Below, piece by piece: positions 8,036-18,834 of a DNA stretch of 64,000 nt. The stretch is from the NCBI RefSeq assembly GCF_016427505.1, contig NZ_JAELXS010000008.1, positions 124,001 to 188,000 on the forward strand. The letters run 5' to 3'. Numbering within the stretch: position 1 is the stretch's first letter; every line of letters starts with the position of its first letter. The position numbers and the translations under genes were made by a program. This DNA comes from Sphingomonas mollis. Lineage in GTDB: Bacteria; Pseudomonadota; Alphaproteobacteria; Sphingomonadales; Sphingomonadaceae. The notes beneath the pieces are model-generated. The model was given only the letters and a program-made list of their open reading frames with translations, was not told the DNA's origin and made no database searches.

Positions 8036-8104
8036 ACAGGCTTCGACAGGCTTTGCTGAGTTCATCGAAGGGTTCAGTCCCTACTCGGGACGAACGGACG
8101 GCGG
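8036..8104. repeat. Dispersed intergenic repeat, copy 1 (TACTCGRGACGAACGG family)
   Basis: This stretch contains CTTCGACAGGC and TTCATCGAAG segments and ends with CCTACTCGGGACGAACGG. The same right end (CTTACTCGAGACGAACGG) recurs at 36265-36284 in another intergenic gap. Such short elements are typical of sphingomonad intergenic regions. No function is assigned. Confidence 0.45.
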
Positions 8105-8200
8105 ACGCGTCAACCGAAGTTGGCAGGCTCCTTCCACCCCTGCGACCCTCAACCTTCCGCGGTACCTCTCCCTCCCTCCCCGGTGGGCGAGGGATAAATC

Positions 8201-8232
8201 CGTCAATTTGGTTTGACGCCTTCATGCGTCAA
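8201..8232. promoter_or_regulatory. Triple TTGACG half-site array upstream of bchG
   Basis: Three half-sites alternate in orientation with 6-base spacers: CGTCAA (8201-8206), TTGACGC (8213-8219), GCGTCAA (8226-8232). The last two form a perfect TTGACGC-N6-GCGTCAA palindrome ending 17 bases before the bchG ATG. The core can be written TGA-N12-TCA, the same length as but not identical to the TGT-N12-ACA box of CrtJ/PpsR photosynthesis repressors. A regulatory site for the bch operon is likely; the regulator is unknown. Confidence 0.5.
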
Positions 8233-8249
8233 GCATAGCCTTCGCCTTG

Positions 8250-9158
8250 ATGGACCCCTTGAGCGCCCCCGGTATCGCGACACGGTTTCCCGCTCCCCGC
8301 GACGTGCTCGAACTGCTCAAACCGGTGACGTGGTTTCCGCCGATCTGGGCATTCATGTGCGGGGTGGTGTCGTCGGGCGTGGCGATCGCGGATCGCTGGC
8401 CGTTCCTGATCGCGGGCGTGGCGCTGACCGGGCCGCTGGTGTGCGGGACGAGCCAGGCGGTCAACGACTGGTTCGACCGGCATGTCGATGCGATCAACGA
8501 GCCTGGCCGGCCGATTCCGTCGGGGCGGATCGCCGGGCGCTGGGGCCTGTGGATCGCCCATATCGGCACGGCGCTGTCATTGCTGGTCGCTTGGGCGACG
8601 GGGCCGTGGGTGCTAGGCGCGACGTGCGTCGCCCTGCTCTGCGCATGGGGGTACAGCGCGCCGCCGTTCCGGTTCAAGGTCAGCGGCGTGTGGGGGCCGG
8701 CGGTGGTCGCGCTGACCTATGAGGGGCTGACATGGTTCACGGGCGCCAGCGTGATGGCGGGGGCGTTGCCGGCGCCGCCGATCCTGATCGTGCTGGCGCT
8801 GTACAGTCTGGGCGCGCACGGCATCATGACGCTGAATGATTTCAAGGCGGTGGAGGGTGACCGGGCGACCGGGCTGCGGTCGCTGCCGGTCGTATTGGGG
8901 GTCGGGCGTGCGGCGCGGGTGGCGTGCGTGGTGATGGCGGTGCCGCAGATGGTGGTCGTCGGATTGCTGGCGCATTGGGGACATCAGGCGGCGGCCGGGA
9001 TCGTCGCGGCGCTGCTGGTCGGGCAGATCGTGCTGATGCGGCGGCTGTTGCGCGATCCGCGTGGGCAGGCGCCGTGGTATAATGCGACGGGGACGACATT
9101 GTACGTGCTGGGCATGCTGGCCTCCGCCTTCGGGCTGGGCGGGGTGGCGGGATTGTGA
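8250..9158 (+). CDS. bchG: Bacteriochlorophyll synthase (geranylgeranyl transferase), BchG/ChlG
   Basis: 302-aa polytopic membrane prenyltransferase of the UbiA superfamily. It attaches the prenyl tail to (bacterio)chlorophyllide a, the last assembly step of bacteriochlorophyll. The first Asp-rich motif NDWFDRHVDAINEP (residues 72-85) is the diagnostic chlorophyll-synthase form. The second Asp motif LNDFKAVEGD lies near residue 190. A TTG at 8247 directly precedes the ATG used here. The stop overlaps the GTG start of the PucC-type gene, and the order bchG-pucC-like-bchP is the one known in Rhodobacter (bchG-orf428-bchP). An operator-like array lies just upstream. Its presence implies aerobic anoxygenic phototrophy or a relic of it. 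Confidence 0.95.
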   Translation: MDPLSAPGIATRFPAPRDVLELLKPVTWFPPIWAFMCGVVSSGVAIADRWPFLIAGVALTGPLVCGTSQAVNDWFDRHVDAINEPGRPIPSGRIAGRWGLWIAHIGTALSLLVAWATGPWVLGATCVALLCAWGYSAPPFRFKVSGVWGPAVVALTYEGLTWFTGASVMAGALPAPPILIVLALYSLGAHGIMTLNDFKAVEGDRATGLRSLPVVLGVGRAARVACVVMAVPQMVVVGLLAHWGHQAAAGIVAALLVGQIVLMRRLLRDPRGQAPWYNATGTTLYVLGMLASAFGLGGVAGL

Positions 9159-10495
9159 GCGGTCGCGATCCGACCGCGCCGCTCGGCTGGCCGGGGATCG
9201 CCCGGCTGGGGCTGGTGCAGAGCGCGATCGGGGCGATCGTGATGCTGGCGACGTCGTTGCTGAACCGGGTGATGGTGGTCGAATATGCCCTGCCGGCCGC
9301 GCTGCCCGCCGGGCTGGTGGCGTGGCATTATGCGGTGCAATTGTCGCGACCGGCCTGGGGGCATGGATCGGATCGCGGGCGGCGGCGGACGCCGTGGATC
9401 GTGCTGGGCATGACGACGCTGGCGCTGGGGGCGATGCTGGCGATCGGGTCGCTGGGGCTGATGGCGGTGCGGTCCGCCTGGGGGTTCGTGCTGGCCGTCA
9501 TGGCGTTTTCGATGATCGGGGCCGGGGTCGGCGGGGCGGGCACGTCGCTGCTGGCGCTGCTGGCGACGCGGGTGGCGCCCGAACGGCGGGCGGCGGCGGC
9601 GTCGATCACGTGGATCATGATGGTCGCAGGCATCGTCTTGACGGCGGGGGTCGCAGGGGCGCTGATCGATCCATTCTCGTTGTCGCGACTGGCGATGGTG
9701 GCGGGCGGTGTGGCGGGCGGTGCGTTGTTGGTGGCGATCGTCGCGGTGTGGGGTGTCGAGGGGGTGGTGGCCGCTCCCGTCGTCGCCGGGTCGCCGACGC
9801 CGGCGTTCGGCGTGGCGCTGCGCGAGATGTGGGGGGACGCGGCGGCGCGGCGCTTCACGTTGTTCGTGTTAATGTCGATGCTCGCCTATTCGATGCAGGA
9901 CCTGATCCTGGAGCCGTTCGCGGGATTGCTGTTCGGCTTCACGCCGGGGCAATCGACGCAATTGTCGGGGGTGCAGCATGGCGGCGTGCTGGCCGGGATG
10001 ATCGTCGCCGGGGTCGGCGGCAGCGCGTTCGGCGGGCGGAGTCAGGCCCAGAGTCAGGCGGGGTTGCGGCCGTGGATCGTCGGCGGGTGCATCGGATCGG
10101 CGATCGCGCTGGGTGGACTGGCGATGGCGGCGCGGGCCGGGCCGGGATGGCCGCTGGCGGGGAATATCGCGCTGCTGGGCTTTGCCAATGGCGTGTTCGC
10201 GGTGGCGGCGATCGGCGCGATGATGGGGCTGGCGGGCGGTACGGGCGGAGAGGGCGCGGGGCGTGAGGGCATCCGCATGGGCGTATGGGGCGCGGCGCAG
10301 GCGATCGCGTTCGGGCTGGGCGGCCTGATCGGCGCGCTGGGCGTCGATGCCGGGCGGGTGCTGACCGGATCGACGGCGCAGACCTTTACGGTTGTGTTCG
10401 GGGTGGAGGCGCTGCTGTTCCTCGCCGCCGCGTCGCTGGCGCTGCGGGGCGGCAGGCGGGATCGCGCGGTGGCGATCGTTGGGGAGCCGGCATGA
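9155..10495 (+). CDS. PucC/LhaA-family MFS protein (BCD family transporter)
   Basis: 446-aa membrane protein with about 12 hydrophobic segments of Gly/Ala/Leu-rich type. It sits between bchG and bchP exactly where purple bacteria carry the PucC-like ORF428. Family members (PucC, LhaA, ORF428) are thought to help assemble light-harvesting complexes or move bacteriochlorophyll. The segment AWGHGSDRGRRRTPWIVLG resembles the MFS loop 2-3 motif GxxSDRxGRR. Start GTG overlaps the bchG stop, and its stop overlaps the bchP start (ATGA), so the three are tightly coupled. The alternative of an unrelated MFS drug transporter is made unlikely by context. Confidence 0.88.
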   Translation: MSGRDPTAPLGWPGIARLGLVQSAIGAIVMLATSLLNRVMVVEYALPAALPAGLVAWHYAVQLSRPAWGHGSDRGRRRTPWIVLGMTTLALGAMLAIGSLGLMAVRSAWGFVLAVMAFSMIGAGVGGAGTSLLALLATRVAPERRAAAASITWIMMVAGIVLTAGVAGALIDPFSLSRLAMVAGGVAGGALLVAIVAVWGVEGVVAAPVVAGSPTPAFGVALREMWGDAAARRFTLFVLMSMLAYSMQDLILEPFAGLLFGFTPGQSTQLSGVQHGGVLAGMIVAGVGGSAFGGRSQAQSQAGLRPWIVGGCIGSAIALGGLAMAARAGPGWPLAGNIALLGFANGVFAVAAIGAMMGLAGGTGGEGAGREGIRMGVWGAAQAIAFGLGGLIGALGVDAGRVLTGSTAQTFTVVFGVEALLFLAAASLALRGGRRDRAVAIVGEPA

Positions 10496-11676
10496 CCGGT
10501 TACGACTGCGTCGTCGTGGGGGGCGGGCCATCGGGGGCGACGGCGGCCACCGATCTGGCGGCGGCGGGGCACCGGGTGTTGTTGCTAGACCGGGGCGGGC
10601 GGATCAAGCCGTGCGGCGGTGCGATTCCACCGCGGCTGATCCGCGATTTCGCCATCCCCGATCACCTGATCGTCGGGCGGGCGGTGGCGGCGCGGATGGT
10701 GGGTCCATCCGACATCTCAGTAGATATGCCGGTGGATCAGACGGGCGAGGGCGGCTTTGTCGGCATGGTCGATCGCGAGGTGTTCGACGAATGGTTGCGC
10801 GCGCGGGCCGTGGCAAGCGGGGCCGAGCGTCGGACCGGCCGGTTCGACCGGATCGAGCGCGACGGCGTTGAGGGTGCGATCGTCGTCTATGGCGAGAGGC
10901 CGGGCGAGCCGGAGCAGCGGGTACGGGCGCGCTGCGTGATCGGCGCGGATGGTGCTCGGTCGCGCGTGGCGCTGACGACGCTGGATGGGGCTGAGCGGAT
11001 GCCGTGCGTGTTCGCGTATCACGAGGTGATCCGGTCGCCCGCCGTTGACGCGCTGGATCGCGGGCGGTGCGACGTGTTCTATCAGGGGTCGTTGTCGCCC
11101 GATTTCTATGCGTGGATATTCCCGCATGGCGACACCGCGAGTGTCGGCGTCGGCAGCGCGAACAAGGGGTTCGCGTTGCGCGACGCGGTCGGCCGGTTGC
11201 GCGCGCGCGAAGGGCTGGACGGATGCGAGACGATCCGGCGGGAGGGCGCGCCGATCCCGCTCAAGCCCTTGCGGCGATGGGACAATGGCCGCGACGTGCT
11301 GGTGACGGGTGACGCCGCCGGGGTGGTGGCGCCGGCATCGGGCGAGGGCATCTATTACGCGATGGCGGCGGGGCGCGAGGCGGCGCAGGCGGCGGGCGCG
11401 TTCCTGATATCGGGGGATGCCCGTGCGCTGCGGCAGGCGCGCCGCGCGTTCATGCGGGCGCATGGCCGGGTGTTCTGGATTCTTGGGATCATGCAGCATT
11501 TCTGGTATCGCAACGACCGGCGCCGGGAGCGTTTCGTGACGATGTGCGAGGACCGCGACGTGCAGCAGCTGATCTGGCCGGCCTATATGAACAAGCAGCT
11601 CGTCTATGCCCGGCCGATCGCCTATCTGCGGATATTCCTGAAGGATATGCGTCACTTGCTGCAGACGGCGGGCTGA
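10492..11676 (+). CDS. bchP: Geranylgeranyl diphosphate/bacteriochlorophyll reductase BchP
   Basis: 394-aa flavoprotein of the ChlP/BchP family. It reduces the geranylgeranyl tail to phytyl using NADPH. The FAD-binding motif GGGPSG is at residues 10-15, followed by LLLDRGGRIKPCGGAIPPRL, the family's CGG signature. The second dinucleotide-fold region VLVTGDAAGVVAPASGEGIY is near residue 270. The C-terminal region with the MQHFWYRNDRRRERF stretch is typical of BchP. The ATG overlaps the preceding stop by 4 bases. The frame is open 207 bases further upstream inside the MFS gene, but the family start is at MTGYDCVVVGGGPSG. Third gene of the bch operon. Confidence 0.95.
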   Translation: MTGYDCVVVGGGPSGATAATDLAAAGHRVLLLDRGGRIKPCGGAIPPRLIRDFAIPDHLIVGRAVAARMVGPSDISVDMPVDQTGEGGFVGMVDREVFDEWLRARAVASGAERRTGRFDRIERDGVEGAIVVYGERPGEPEQRVRARCVIGADGARSRVALTTLDGAERMPCVFAYHEVIRSPAVDALDRGRCDVFYQGSLSPDFYAWIFPHGDTASVGVGSANKGFALRDAVGRLRAREGLDGCETIRREGAPIPLKPLRRWDNGRDVLVTGDAAGVVAPASGEGIYYAMAAGREAAQAAGAFLISGDARALRQARRAFMRAHGRVFWILGIMQHFWYRNDRRRERFVTMCEDRDVQQLIWPAYMNKQLVYARPIAYLRIFLKDMRHLLQTAG

Positions 11677-11682
11677 GGCGGC

Positions 11683-12165
11683 ATGAGCCGCGCCTGGATC
11701 TTCCCGATCGTCATCGCCGGTATGCTGGCCGTCATCGTCGCGGTGCTGGGGGCGACGATCACCGATATCGGGCCATGGTATCGCAGCCTGATCCAGCCGC
11801 GCTGGGCCCCGCCCGATATCGCGTACGGCGTGGCGTGGACTGCGATCTATGCGTTCACCGCACTGGGCGGCGTCACCGGATGGCTCGCGACGCCGAGCTG
11901 GCGGGAGCGGGAGTGGTTGCTGGGGCTGTTCGCATTGAACGGGTTCCTGAACATCCTGTGGAGCCTGTTGTTCTTTCGCCTGCATCGGCCCGACTGGGCG
12001 TTGGTCGAGGTGGTGGGATTGTGGCTGTCGGTCGCGGCGCTGGTCGTTGTGATCTGGCGCCGGTCTATGACCGGAGCGGTGCTGTTGCTGCCCTATCTGA
12101 TGTGGGTGACGTTCGCGGGGTATCTGAACATGACGATCGTGCGGCTGAACGGACCGTTCGGCTGA
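11683..12165 (+). CDS. tspO: TspO/MBR (CrtK) family tryptophan-rich sensory protein
   Basis: 160-aa, five-helix membrane protein. Family marks are WYRSLIQPRWAPPDIAYGVAW at about 29-49, NGFLNILWSLLFF near 86, and PYLMWVTFAGYLNMTIVRLN near the C-terminus. TspO (CrtK) binds porphyrins and in Rhodobacter tunes photosynthesis gene expression in response to oxygen, so its place 6 bases after bchP fits tetrapyrrole metabolism. Probably translated from the same mRNA as bchG-bchP. No oddities; length is normal. Confidence 0.93.
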   Translation: MSRAWIFPIVIAGMLAVIVAVLGATITDIGPWYRSLIQPRWAPPDIAYGVAWTAIYAFTALGGVTGWLATPSWREREWLLGLFALNGFLNILWSLLFFRLHRPDWALVEVVGLWLSVAALVVVIWRRSMTGAVLLLPYLMWVTFAGYLNMTIVRLNGPFG

Positions 12166-12171
12166 GCGGTG

Positions 12172-12417
12172 ATGGTGTGGCTGTTCGCCAGCGGTCATGC
12201 CGTCGATATCGTGCTGGCGGTGATCGCGGTCGAACTGATCTGGCTGGTCGCAGGGCGAGGATGGCGGATGACGGACGCGCTGTTGCGGCTTGGCCCCGGC
12301 GTGCTGATGCTGGTGGCGCTGCGGTTCGCACTGACCGGGCATGACTGGCGCTGGATCATGACGGCCTTGCTGTCGTCGTTTCCCGTGCATCTGGCCGACC
12401 TGATGCGGCGGCGCTGA
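12172..12417 (+). CDS. Small hydrophobic membrane protein downstream of tspO
   Basis: 81-aa protein (a GTG 3 bases earlier is an equal start choice) with two or three hydrophobic segments: GHAVDIVLAVIAVELIWLVA, a second around LLRLGPGVLMLVALRFAL, and a third near WIMTALLSSFPVHLADL. It follows tspO by 6 bases and ends directly at a strong terminator hairpin, so it is the last gene of the photopigment operon. I do not recognise a named family. A role in pigment or membrane organisation is only suggested by context. Confidence 0.7.
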   Translation: MVWLFASGHAVDIVLAVIAVELIWLVAGRGWRMTDALLRLGPGVLMLVALRFALTGHDWRWIMTALLSSFPVHLADLMRRR

Positions 12418-12451
12418 CACCGGCCCGGCGATGTGGATCGCCGGACCGGTG
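12418..12451. terminator. Bidirectional terminator between bch operon and cytochrome c gene
   Basis: Fifteen bases (12418-12432) pair with 12437-12451, with one mismatch and a GTGG loop; the arms are CACCGGCCCGGCGAT and ATCGCCGGACCGGTG. It begins immediately after the stop codon of the rightward operon and lies 10 bases beyond the stop of the leftward cytochrome gene, so it can serve both. No strong U-tract is present. Confidence 0.7.
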
Positions 12452-12460
12452 CGGGCAAGC

Positions 12461-13000
12461 TCAGGAATTGGTCTTCAGATAGGCGATCACGTCGGCGCGC
12501 TTCTGCGGATCGGAGAAGCCGGCGAAGGTCATCTTCGTACCGGGCACGACGCGCTGCGGATTTTCGAGATACTGGAACAGTTTCTCGGGCGTCCAGGTGA
12601 TGCCGCTGTTCCTGTTGGCCGGGGTGTAGTTGAAGCCCGCGATGGTGCCGGCCGCGCGACCGACGACCGCGTGCAGCGACGGGCCAATCTTGTTCACGCC
12701 GGCGTCGATCGAATGACAGGTCTGGCAGGTGACGAAGGCGACCTTGCCCTTGGCCGCATCGCCGGTGAAGCTGGCATATTTCACGCCGGTGATCGTGTCG
12801 GTGTTGTCGGCGGCGGGCGCGGCGGCCGGCGCGGGTGCGGCCGGTGCGGCGGCGGCTACCTCGGCCGTGCTGGCGGTGGTCGGCGCGGTAGCGGTACTCT
12901 TCTCCTCGGCTTTCTTGGAACAGGCGGCCAGGGCCAATGCGGACAGGCCCACGCCCAGTGCCAGTCGTCCAAAACGCGTTGTCGATCCAGAATGCATCAT
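12461..13000 (-). CDS. Lipoprotein c-type cytochrome (cytochrome c2-like)
   Basis: 179-aa monohaem cytochrome. The lipobox ALAAC places the lipidated Cys at residue 27, followed by an Ala/Pro-rich tether (about 31-65), then haem motif CQTCH (92-96) and a Met axial ligand in PGTKMTFAGF (Met157). Length and motif spacing match mitochondrial-type/c2 cytochromes. A membrane-tethered periplasmic electron carrier is expected, between the bc1 complex and an oxidase or, given the neighbouring bch operon, a photosynthetic reaction centre. Start: an ATGATG pair at 13000/12997 after GAGAGGAACGGG. The frame is open further upstream but without a signal peptide at its start. Converges on the bch operon across a shared terminator. 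Confidence 0.92.
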   Translation of the reverse strand: MMHSGSTTRFGRLALGVGLSALALAACSKKAEEKSTATAPTTASTAEVAAAAPAAPAPAAAPAADNTDTITGVKYASFTGDAAKGKVAFVTCQTCHSIDAGVNKIGPSLHAVVGRAAGTIAGFNYTPANRNSGITWTPEKLFQYLENPQRVVPGTKMTFAGFSDPQKRADVIAYLKTNS

Positions 13001-13104
13001 CCCGTTCCTCTCCACTGCGGACTCTACTCCCGTCGCGCCTATTGTCGGCGCGTACCGGATAATTGTCCAATAGTCTTTACAACGCAGATCATGGAAAAAA
13101 GTGA

Positions 13105-16419
<3,315 letters not shown>

Positions 16420-16484
16420 CGGGCAACGCTCGGCGCTTTGCATCGTTGGGCGGTGATTGCTGGTCCATCACAGGGAGCGCCTTC

Positions 16485-17978
16485 TTGCCCACGCCCGACA
16501 TCCATGTTCCGCCCGCGCCGCCGGTCACGCTCGTCATTTTCGGCGCGACGGGCGACCTGACCCGCCGGTTGCTGGTGCCGGCGATCATCAACATGACGCG
16601 GCTGGGGATGGCGGGCGACGACCTGACGGTGCTGGGCATCGGCATCGAGGATCGCGACGCCGAGGATCTGCGCGCCTCGCTCGATTCCTTCCATGCCGAG
16701 GCGGGGGGCGAGGGCGCGGTGGAGAAGGGCGCGGCGTGGGAGCGCCTGCGCGGGCGCATCGATTACCTGTCGGGCGACTTCACCAAGGATGCGATCTACG
16801 AAACGCTGTCGTCCCGGCTGTCTGGCAACGTCGCCTTTTACCTCGCGGTGCCGCCGCGCTTCTTCGGCGATATCGTCGACAGGCTGGCGGATCATGGCCT
16901 GATGCGCGAGGGCGACGACGCGTTCCGCCGGATCGCGGTGGAGAAGCCGTTCGGCCATGATCTGGCTTCCGCACAGGCGCTGAACGCGCGGATGCTGGGC
17001 AAGGTGGCGGAGCGGCAGCTGTTCCGCATCGACCATTTTCTGGGCAAGGAGACGGTCCAGAACATCATGACGGCGCGCTTCGCCAACACGATGATCGAGA
17101 CGCTGTGGACCAGCAACAGCATCGACCATATCCAGATCACCGCCGCCGAGACGGTCGATGTCGGTACGCGCGGCAGCTTCTACGACCCCACCGGCGCGCT
17201 GCGCGACATGGTGCCGAACCACCTGTTCCAGTTGCTGGCGATGGTGGCGATGGAGCCGCCCAACAGCTTCGACGCCGAGGCGATCCGCGACGAGAAGGGC
17301 AAGGCGCTGAAGGCGATCCGCGTCTATCCGCCGGACGAGGCACGCGCGAACGGCGTGCGCGGCGTGTATGGCGCGGGCGAGGTGCAGGGCAAGCCGGTGG
17401 CGGCTTATCACGCGGCCGACGGCGTCTCGCCGGACAGCACGACCGAAACCTATGTCGCGCTGAAGCTGATGGTCGATACGTGGCGCTGGGCGGGCGTGCC
17501 GTTCTACCTGCGGACGGGCAAGGCGATGACGGCGCGCGATACCGAGGTGGTGGTGACGTTCAAGCACGTGCCCTATGCGCAGTTCGGCGGCATGGGGGCG
17601 GAGCGGTTGCCGCCCAATCGCCTCATCATCCAGGTGCAGCCGGACGAGGGATTGAGCATGGAGATGCTCATCAAGCGGCCGGGTCTGGCGGTGGAGACCG
17701 CGCCGGTTAGCCTGGATTTCCATTATGCCGATCGCTTCGGCATCGCCGCGCTGACCGGGTACGAGACGTTGCTGTACGACCTGTTCACCGGCGACCAGAC
17801 GCTGTTCCAGCGCGCCGATGCGATCGAGGCGGGATGGGCGGCGGTGCAGCCGTTCCTCGACGCGTGGGCGGAGGGGAAGCCCGATGGCTATGCCGCGGGA
17901 AGCGCCGGGCCGCAGGCGGCAGCCGATCTGATCGAGCGGGACGGGCGGGCGTGGCACGATCTGGCTGCGCCGGATTGA
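16485..17978 (+). CDS. zwf: Glucose-6-phosphate dehydrogenase
   Basis: 497-aa NADP-dependent enzyme opening the Entner-Doudoroff and pentose phosphate routes. The nucleotide motif GATGDLTRRLL lies near residue 19, the phosphate/catalytic motif RIDHFLGKE near 181-189 (the usual Tyr is Phe), and EKPFGHDL just before it. The start is a TTG at 16485, 7 bases after AGGGAG. No ATG gives a full Rossmann fold, although the frame is open far upstream through antisense-like sequence. It may be co-expressed with the beta-galactosidase gene before it. A palindromic repeat pair lies just after the stop and probably terminates it. Confidence 0.95.
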   Translation: MPTPDIHVPPAPPVTLVIFGATGDLTRRLLVPAIINMTRLGMAGDDLTVLGIGIEDRDAEDLRASLDSFHAEAGGEGAVEKGAAWERLRGRIDYLSGDFTKDAIYETLSSRLSGNVAFYLAVPPRFFGDIVDRLADHGLMREGDDAFRRIAVEKPFGHDLASAQALNARMLGKVAERQLFRIDHFLGKETVQNIMTARFANTMIETLWTSNSIDHIQITAAETVDVGTRGSFYDPTGALRDMVPNHLFQLLAMVAMEPPNSFDAEAIRDEKGKALKAIRVYPPDEARANGVRGVYGAGEVQGKPVAAYHAADGVSPDSTTETYVALKLMVDTWRWAGVPFYLRTGKAMTARDTEVVVTFKHVPYAQFGGMGAERLPPNRLIIQVQPDEGLSMEMLIKRPGLAVETAPVSLDFHYADRFGIAALTGYETLLYDLFTGDQTLFQRADAIEAGWAAVQPFLDAWAEGKPDGYAAGSAGPQAAADLIERDGRAWHDLAAPD

Positions 17979-18002
17979 GATAGCTGGCGATCGGGCTTCG
18001 TG

Positions 18003-18073
18003 TTCCTGCGAACGCAGGAATCCAGATTGACAGAAGGTATCGCTTTTGGCTCTGGGCTCCTGCGTTCGCAGGA
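18003..18073. repeat. Pair of inverted CCTGCG palindromes, putative bidirectional terminator
   Basis: TTCCTGCG-AA-CGCAGGAA (18003-18020) and CTCCTGCG-TT-CGCAGGAG (18057-18073) are each palindromic and are reverse complements of one another apart from their outer bases. The flanks also match, ATCCAG against CTGGGC. The whole 71 bases can fold into one long hairpin or two short ones. It lies 25 bases after zwf and 17 bases before the end of the convergent gene at 18090. Confidence 0.7.
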
Positions 18074-18089
18074 GCACGGGGCGCCTGCT

Positions 18090-18506
18090 TTAGGCGGCGC
18101 TGGCGACTACCTCGACGAGCAGGACGGCGGTGATGCCGGGGTCGCGGTGGTGCAGCGTCGCGGTCAGGTCGTGGACCAGCATTTCCGCATCGACGGCGAC
18201 ATAGGGCGAGGCGTGGAGGCGGGCGAATTCGCTGGCGCCGGCCAGTGCCGCTTCGCGCAGGGCGGGCATGTCGGTGGTGATCTTCGCGGCGCCCGGGGCG
18301 TCGGCGGCGCGCAGGACCAGCTTCAGGCGCAGGCGCGCGTCTGACCGGTTGCCCTCGACGATCGGCACGTCGATCGGCTTCATCTCGACCAGGCTGATGC
18401 CCCCGCCTTCGCCGCCGCCGCCATGGCCCGACGCCAGCGCGGTCGCCGGCAGCACGGCCAGCGACAGCATCGTGGCGAGGATCGGCAATTGGCGCATAGC
18501 GATCAT
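18090..18506 (-). CDS. Exported protein with FliL-like topology, function unknown
   Basis: 138 aa from ATG 18506, which has GGGAGG six bases upstream; the frame continues upstream without a ribosome binding site. A signal peptide or anchor (ILATMLSLAVLPATALASG) is followed by a Gly/His-rich linker and a small alpha/beta domain. The domain has SDARLRLKLVL, then KITTDMPALREAAL, then GITAVLLVEVVASA. The beta-strand, acidic helix and terminal strand plan recalls FliL-family periplasmic domains, but no flagellar genes are nearby, so this is weak. Divergent from the two-gene operon at 18604. Confidence 0.65.
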   Translation of the reverse strand: MIAMRQLPILATMLSLAVLPATALASGHGGGGEGGGISLVEMKPIDVPIVEGNRSDARLRLKLVLRAADAPGAAKITTDMPALREAALAGASEFARLHASPYVAVDAEMLVHDLTATLHHRDPGITAVLLVEVVASAA

Positions 18507-18603
18507 GGGCAACCTCCCGAAGGGCGGCGCGAACCGTGCGCCACGACCGGCTATGCCCGCCACGACCTATAATTGTGTTTAGGTGGATGGTTAAGGACGG
18601 GCG

Positions 18604-18834
18604 ATGAGTCAGGATCAGAAACCCGGTCGCGTCCGGATGCTGGCGGGAGGGGGTGCCGGATCGACCGGTACGCCGGGCCCGCTCGCCGATAGCACGACGG
18701 TCGCCACCGCGGGCGCGCCGGGTGGTGACGTGGCGGCCAAGGGCGACAGGAGAGCCGGCCTGTTGCCGGTCCTGTTGTTCATGGCGGGGTGCATCGGTGG
18801 CGGGGTCGCGGTCGCGCGGTTGGGGCCGTTATGA
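18604..18834 (+). CDS. Small membrane protein with C-terminal helix (76 aa)
   Basis: The ATG at 18604 follows AAGGA. The N-terminal 50 residues are Gly/Ala/Thr-rich and likely disordered. One transmembrane segment (LLPVLLFMAGCIGGGVAVA) closes the protein. Its stop overlaps the next gene's start (ATGA), so the two form an operon. Probably a tail-anchored accessory to the large helical-repeat protein encoded next. No known family recognised. Confidence 0.65.
   Translation: MSQDQKPGRVRMLAGGGAGSTGTPGPLADSTTVATAGAPGGDVAAKGDRRAGLLPVLLFMAGCIGGGVAVARLGPL

Larger units (their letters stand above)
7056..8200. other. Long region without a recognisable gene
   Basis: About 1.1 kb between the PEP-CTERM gene and the bacteriochlorophyll operon. 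Bases 7240-7320 are unusually AT-rich for this genome and hold a perfect palindrome (7293-7312). Open frames on both strands between 7200 and 7930 have poor composition. The most protein-like is a minus-strand stretch about 7600-7880 (PNGQGTVAGIVVGVCAGKHN, later PTIVHPADGTFFAYGPPK), which lacks a clear start and decays into low-complexity sequence, so it may be a gene fragment. Bases 8036-8104 carry a dispersed repeat. Confidence 0.5.

Noticed and set aside
8213-8232. Assignment as a CrtJ/PpsR or FnrL box
   Set aside because: Half-sites are TGA/TCA rather than TGT/ACA, and the spacing does not fit TTGAT-N4-ATCAA.
18090-18506. Firm assignment as flagellar FliL
   Set aside because: Only the general fold plan is similar; no other flagellar gene is present in the window and the key FliL sequence blocks are not evident.
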